Below are positions 59,175 through 64,000 of a DNA stretch of 64,000 bases, one piece after another. The DNA comes from Glebionis coronaria (lineage: Eukaryota; Streptophyta; Magnoliopsida; Asterales; Asteraceae). Below the pieces are notes generated by a model. It made no database searches. It was not told where the DNA came from and was given only the letters and a program-made list of their open reading frames with translations. The stretch spans positions 666,216,737 to 666,280,736 of the forward strand of contig CM046874.1 of NCBI GenBank assembly GCA_025667525.1, in the 5' to 3' direction. Each line of letters opens with the position of its first letter. Position 1 is the first letter of the stretch. A program made the translations under genes and the position numbers.

Positions 59175-62100
59175 ATGCCTCCAAAACTAACCGCAACCCG
59201 TGTGAACACGATGATTCAGGAAGCCATTGCGAATGCGCTAGAAGCAGACCGAGCAGGAAGGAATCCAGACCAGGGCAGAAATGCGGGGAGACAGCAAGCC
59301 CCAAGAGAATGTACATACTCTAGTTTCATAAAATGTGGTCCCACGCAATTTCGTGGAACTGGTGGAGCTCTAGAACTCAGGAGATGGTTAGAAAAGGTTG
59401 AAAGTACTTTCGAGATTAGTGGTTGTTCAGAAGCGAACAAGGTCAAGTTTACGGCTGCTACATTTCTTGACGATGCATTGAGTTGGTGGAACACCCAAGT
59501 AGCCACTGTTGGGTTGGCAGTAGCGAATGCAAGAACATGGACGGCTACTAAAGCTCTTTTGACCAAGAAGTTCTGTCCTGAAGAGGAGTTAGGTCAATTG
59601 GAAGATGAGTTGAGGCACCTGACTTTGAAAAACAATGATATCACTGCTTACACCAGGAGGTTTAATGAACTAAGCCTTTTGTGTCCAGACACCTTTGCCG
59701 ATGATACCAAGAAGATGAAACAGTACATCAAAGGTCTATCCAGTAATATCAAGGGTGAGACGACTTCGTCTAAACCTGGGTCGTTTGATGAAGCGGTCCA
59801 GATGGCTCACACGTTGATGGATGTCAAACTCCAAGACAAAAAGAACTTCATTGCTGAAGGAAATAAGAGGAAATGGGAAGCGGCACAGAGCAACCAATCC
59901 CAGGGTCAAAGCCGAGGTGGAAACCGAAACAACAATGGTCAGAACCACAATCAGCAGTTTAACCAGCGAAGGAATGAAGGGATGAGAGCTGTGACAAACC
60001 CCAGAGGAGCGAAGGTGAATCCCCACTGTGTTAGATGCAACTTGTATCACGTAGGGCATTGCCCGCCTGCGTGCGGCAAATGTGGAAAAGCGGGTCACAG
60101 GATGTCTGATTGCCGAACAAAAGGGGTAGCCACTGGGGCGAATGCTACCAGAGTGATGGGTTGTTTTGGATGTGGAGAGAGAGGCCATAAGCAAGGGAAT
60201 TGCCCGAAGGCAGGAAACAAGCAAGGAGGTAACAATGCTGCTGCCGTGTATCAAGTAGGGACGGCTGATAAACCACAGGGTCCTAACGTGGTTACCGGTA
60301 CGTTTTTGCTAGACGCTTGTTATGCTAGTATTTTGTTTGATTCTGGTTCCGACAAGAGTTTCGTAGATGTTAAATTTAGTCGTCATATCGATAGAAAACC
60401 GGTGTTGTTAGCGACTAGTTATAACGTTGAGTTAGCCGATGGGAAAATCGTTAGTACGAATTCTATACTGAAAGGGTGTACCTTGAAGTTAGGAAATTAC
60501 GCTTTTAAAATCGACTTGATGCCTATAGAGCTAGGATCGTTTGATGTAATCGTGGGAATGGATTGGCTGATGGCGCACAGTGCTATGATCGTCTGTGGTG
60601 AGAGATTAGTTCAGATCCCGTTGAGGAATAAAGTCTTGACCGTGAAGGGGGACGAATGCACTTCTCGTTTGAAAGTGATTTCTTGTTTGAAAATGATGAA
60701 GTATGTAGAGAGTGGATGCGATGTGTTTTTGGCACAAGTTTCGAGTGATGGTGATTTAGAGGCGAGGATTGAAGAGGTACCTGTTATCTGCGAATATCCA
60801 GAAGTTTTTCCAGACGAGCTGCCAGGTTTACCACCCACCCGTGAGGTCGAGTTTCGAATCGATTTGGTACCAGGAGCTGCGCCGGTTGCGCGTGCACCCT
60901 ATCGATTAGCACCATCCGAGTTAAAGGAGTTATCGGATCAACTGAAGGAGTTGATGGACAAAGGATTTATTAGGCCGAGCTCATCACCATGGGGAGCGCC
61001 AGTGTTGTTTGTAAAGAAGAAGGATGGTTCATTTCGGATGTGTATTGACTATAGAGAACTCAACAAGCTGACGGTTAAGAATCGGTACCCATTGCCGAGG
61101 ATTGATGATTTGTTTGATCAATTGCAAGGTTCCAGTGTATACTCAAAGATCGATTTAAGATCAGGGTATCATCAACTACATGTAAGAGAGGAGGATATCC
61201 CTGTAACCGCCTTTCGTACGCGGTATGGACACTTTGAATTTCGAGTGATGCCGTTTGGGTTGACAAACGCGCCTGCTTTATTCATGGAACTTATGAATCG
61301 CGTATGCAAGCCGTATCTAGATAAGTTTGTTATTGTTTTCATCGATGATATTCTTATTTACTCTAAGAGTAAGGAGGAGCACGAGAAGCACCTGAGAAAG
61401 ATATTGGATCTGCTGAAGAGAGAGAAGCTGTATGCGAAGTTCTCGAAGTGTGAGTTTTGGTTAGAATCCGTGCAATTCCTTGGTCACGTGATTGATAGCA
61501 AAGGAGTTCGCGTGGATCCTGCCAAGGTCGAAGCGATCAGGGAATGGTCGGCACCGACAACGCGGACTGAGGTTCGACAATTCCTTGGTTTAGCTGGGTA
61601 TTATCGGAGATTCATTGAAGGATTTTCGTTGATTGCGAAGCCATTGACAAAGCTTACCGAAAAGAATAGGGTGTATGAATGGGGAGATGAGGAAGAATTC
61701 GCTTTCAAAACGCTCAAGGACAAGTTATGTTCCGCACCGATATTGTCATTACCTGAAGGAACCGAAGACTTTGTAGTGTATTGTGACACATCTCGTAAAG
61801 GTTATGGAGTGGTATTGATGCAGCGTGAAAAGGTGATAGCTTACGCGTCGAGACAACTGAGGAAGAATGAGGAGAACTACACGACGCACGATTTGGAATT
61901 AGGAGCTGTAGTTTTTGCGTTGAAATTGTGGAGACATTATTTGTATGGGACGAAGTATGTTGTGGTCACTGACCACAAGAGTTTGCCACACATTTTAGAT
62001 CAAAAGGAGTTGAACATGCGACAGAGACGATGGGTAGAATTACTGAGTGACTATGACTGTGAAATTCGCTACCATCCTGGCAAGGCGAATGTTGTAGCGG

Positions 62101-63631
62101 ATGCACTTAGTAGGAAGGAACGAGAGAAACCTTTGAGAGTCAGAGCTTTGGTGATGACTGAGAGCGTTGATTTAACCGAAACTATACTAAAGGCTCAAGA
62201 GAGGGGATTAATGAAAGAGAACGTTGATGCTGAGAACTTGGGAAGAATGTTGAAACCTCTTTTTGTGATTAGGTCAGACGGACTGAGATATTTCGAGAAT
62301 CGGATTTGGCTACCGTTGTGTTCATCTGAGGAAGGAAAGCCTGGAGTACGAGATTTGGTTATGAACGAGTCTCATAAGTCGAAGTATTCGATACATCCTG
62401 GATCGGACAAAATGTATCATGACCTGAAGAAAGTTTATTGGTGGCCGAATATGAAGGCGGATATTGCTCGTTACGTTAGTAAGTGTTTGACTTGCGCGAA
62501 TATTAAAGCAGAACATAAGAAACCGTCTGGGTTGTTGGTACAACCAGAGATCCCAGAATGGAAATGGGAGAAATCGCTATGGATTTCATGACGGGTTTAC
62601 CTAGAACTCCTAGTGGATGTGATATGATATGGGTAATAGTGGATAGATTGACGAAATCTGCTCATTTCTTACCTATGAAGAAGACGGACAGTATGGAAAA
62701 GCTGGCCAGTGTGTACGTGAAGGAGATCGTCTGCAGACATGGAGTGCCGTTATCGATCATTTCGGATCGCGATAGTAGATTTACTTCGGAATTTTGGAAA
62801 TCGCTTCAACGTGCGATGGGCACTGAATTGAATTTAAGTACGGCTTATCACCCGGAAACTGACGGCCAGAGTGAACGAACTATTCAGACGATGGAGGACA
62901 TGCTCCGAGCGTGCGTGATTGATTTTGGAGGAAGTTGGGAACGCCACTTGCCTCTAGTGGAGTTTTCATATAATAATAGTTACCATGCGAGTATCAAGGC
63001 AGCCCCGTTCGAAGCATTGTATGGAAGAAAGTGTAGATCGCCTGTGTGTTGGAGTGAAGTAGGAGAAAGTCAATTGACTGGACCCGAAATGGTTTTAGAG
63101 ACGACCGAGAAGATTGTGCAAATCAAGAACCGACTACTTGCTGCGAGAAGCCGACAGAAGAGTTATGCCGATGACAGAAGAAAACCGTTGGAATTTGAAG
63201 TCGGAGATATGGTTATGCTTAAGGTATCGCCGTGGAAGGGTGTAATTCGTTTTGGGAAGAAAGGAAAGTTGAGTCCAAGGTATATTGGACCATTTAAGAT
63301 CGTTAAACGAATTGGACCAGTAGCGTACAAGTTAGAGTTGCCGAGCGAGCTTAGTGCTATTCACGACACGTTTCACGTATCGAACTTGAAGAAGAGTTTG
63401 GCGGATAAGGAATTGGTGATTCCTTTGGACGAGATTCAACTGGACGACAAAATGCATTTTGTAGAAGAACCCATGGAAATTATGGACCGAGAGGTCAAGA
63501 GGCTGAAGCGTAGTAGAATTCCTATTGTGAAGGTTCGATGGAATTCTAGGCGTGGACCGGAATACACTTGGGAACGTGAGGACTTTTTCAAGGAAAGGTA
63601 TCCTCATCTGTTCCAGTGGCACGGAATGTGA
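59175..63631 (+). pseudogene. Young Tekay gag-pol polyprotein with a single frameshift
   Basis: The 1138-codon first frame (59175-62591) holds the gag core ([24 protein letters not shown]), two CCHC knuckles ([28 protein letters not shown]) and protease ([11 protein letters not shown]). RT follows (FIDDILIYS near 61340), then RNase H ([28 protein letters not shown]) and the integrase HHCC finger ([18 protein letters not shown]). One A missing near 62570 moves the rest to another frame (62558-63631). That part has MDFMTGL, SDRDSRF, DGQSE (catalytic glutamate kept), the GPF/Y region and a C-terminal chromodomain ([16 protein letters not shown]). All catalytic residues are present; only the frameshift blocks a full product. 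Confidence 0.93.
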
Positions 63632-63669
63632 GTATAAGAAGAGGCGAGCGCCGGGACGTCGCTCTCTTT

Positions 63670-63682
63670 AAGGAGGGGTGGA
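63670..63682 (+). other. Polypurine tract of the young Tekay element
   Basis: 'aaggaggggtgga' ends directly before the 3' LTR start TGTGATACC. Confidence 0.85.
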
Positions 63683-64000
63683 TGTGATACCCTATAACCG
63701 AGGTCACTAACATTACCCTATATTACGCTTATTTTTGAAATTTTTAATAAATTTTAATTGCTATATATTTTAGTATTTTGGTTGAAACCGATGTTCGAGG
63801 TTATAATTTTGACGATTGACGATTTAAGAAGGACGATGACGAATACGATCCCGATGGATGCCCAAATTTCTATAATTATTGACGTTTTATCGATAATGTA
63901 ATTTTTCGAGAATTTTACTTACGGTTCGTGTTAAGTCGAGTCGGGTGAGTTTTATTGCTTTCCGGGTACATTTAAAGTATCCCAAAAGTATTTTGGAGTG
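63683..64000 (+). repeat. 3' LTR of the young Tekay element, first 318 bp
   Basis: No mismatch seen against 54812-55129. The rest lies beyond the window. Confidence 0.95.

Larger units (their letters stand above)
54812..64000 (+). mobile_element. Young Tekay-type chromovirus with an extra ORF (3' LTR runs off the window)
   Basis: It comprises a 5' LTR of about 2.8 kb, iMet primer site, leader with a splice donor, extra ORF, gag-pol with two zinc knuckles, a chromodomain, PPT and the first 318 bp of the 3' LTR. Those 318 bp show no difference from the 5' LTR, which argues for a very recent insertion. The only break in coding is a one-base loss in an A-run in integrase. It is a different family from the nested Tekay at 33650-44942: LTR sequences are unrelated and gag differs. 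Confidence 0.93.

Overview
This is a plant nuclear window, almost certainly from a eudicot with a repeat-rich genome. The retroelement and host-gene protein style (SIRE-like copia, Tekay chromoviruses, Athila, Tat) would suit an asterid such as Asteraceae, but I cannot fix the family. Nearly all intact coding capacity belongs to LTR retrotransposons. The host-gene traces are broken: an F-box gene, a duplicated LRR receptor kinase, a beta-amylase, and one unidentified two-exon fragment.

Layout, left to right: (1) 1-~6855, the 3' part of an Athila-type Ty3/gypsy element (pol, spacer, PPT, LTR). (2) 6862-7658 (-), an F-box pseudogene whose 3' end is cut at the Athila edge. (3) 7.7-12.0 kb, two head-to-tail, frameshifted copies of an LRR-receptor-kinase gene. 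(4) 12.0-18.5 kb, gene-poor DNA with diverged repeats and a possible solo LTR. (5) 18.49-28.38 kb (-), a beta-amylase gene fragment split by a complete SIRE/Maximus-like Ty1/copia element (18828-28124). (6) 29207-49443 (+), a Tat-lineage Ty3/gypsy element with perfect 5-bp target duplication. It is split inside its second RNase H domain by a complete Tekay-type chromovirus (33650-44942, minus strand), which also has a perfect 5-bp duplication. (7) 49.9-51.7 kb, a 5'-truncated LINE. (8) 51.7-53.3 kb, small DNA transposons and a possible gene fragment. (9) 54812-64000 (+), a second, very young Tekay-type chromovirus that runs off the window.

Relative ages follow from nesting and LTR comparison by eye. 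The Tat LTRs differ at about a dozen places in 0.69 kb, and the Tekay inside it is necessarily younger than the host Tat. The copia LTRs differ at about ten places in 1.33 kb. The last chromovirus has LTR ends that look identical over all 318 visible bases.

The most unusual items are these. The young Tekay has an extra 274-aa ORF before gag, with its own splice-acceptor-like site. The Tat element carries an antisense two-exon coiled-coil gene downstream of integrase. The nested Tekay has three short GT-AG introns apparently interrupting gag. The copia element carries a palindromic GGTACC hairpin family in both LTRs, in its 3' spacer and inside the gag reading frame.
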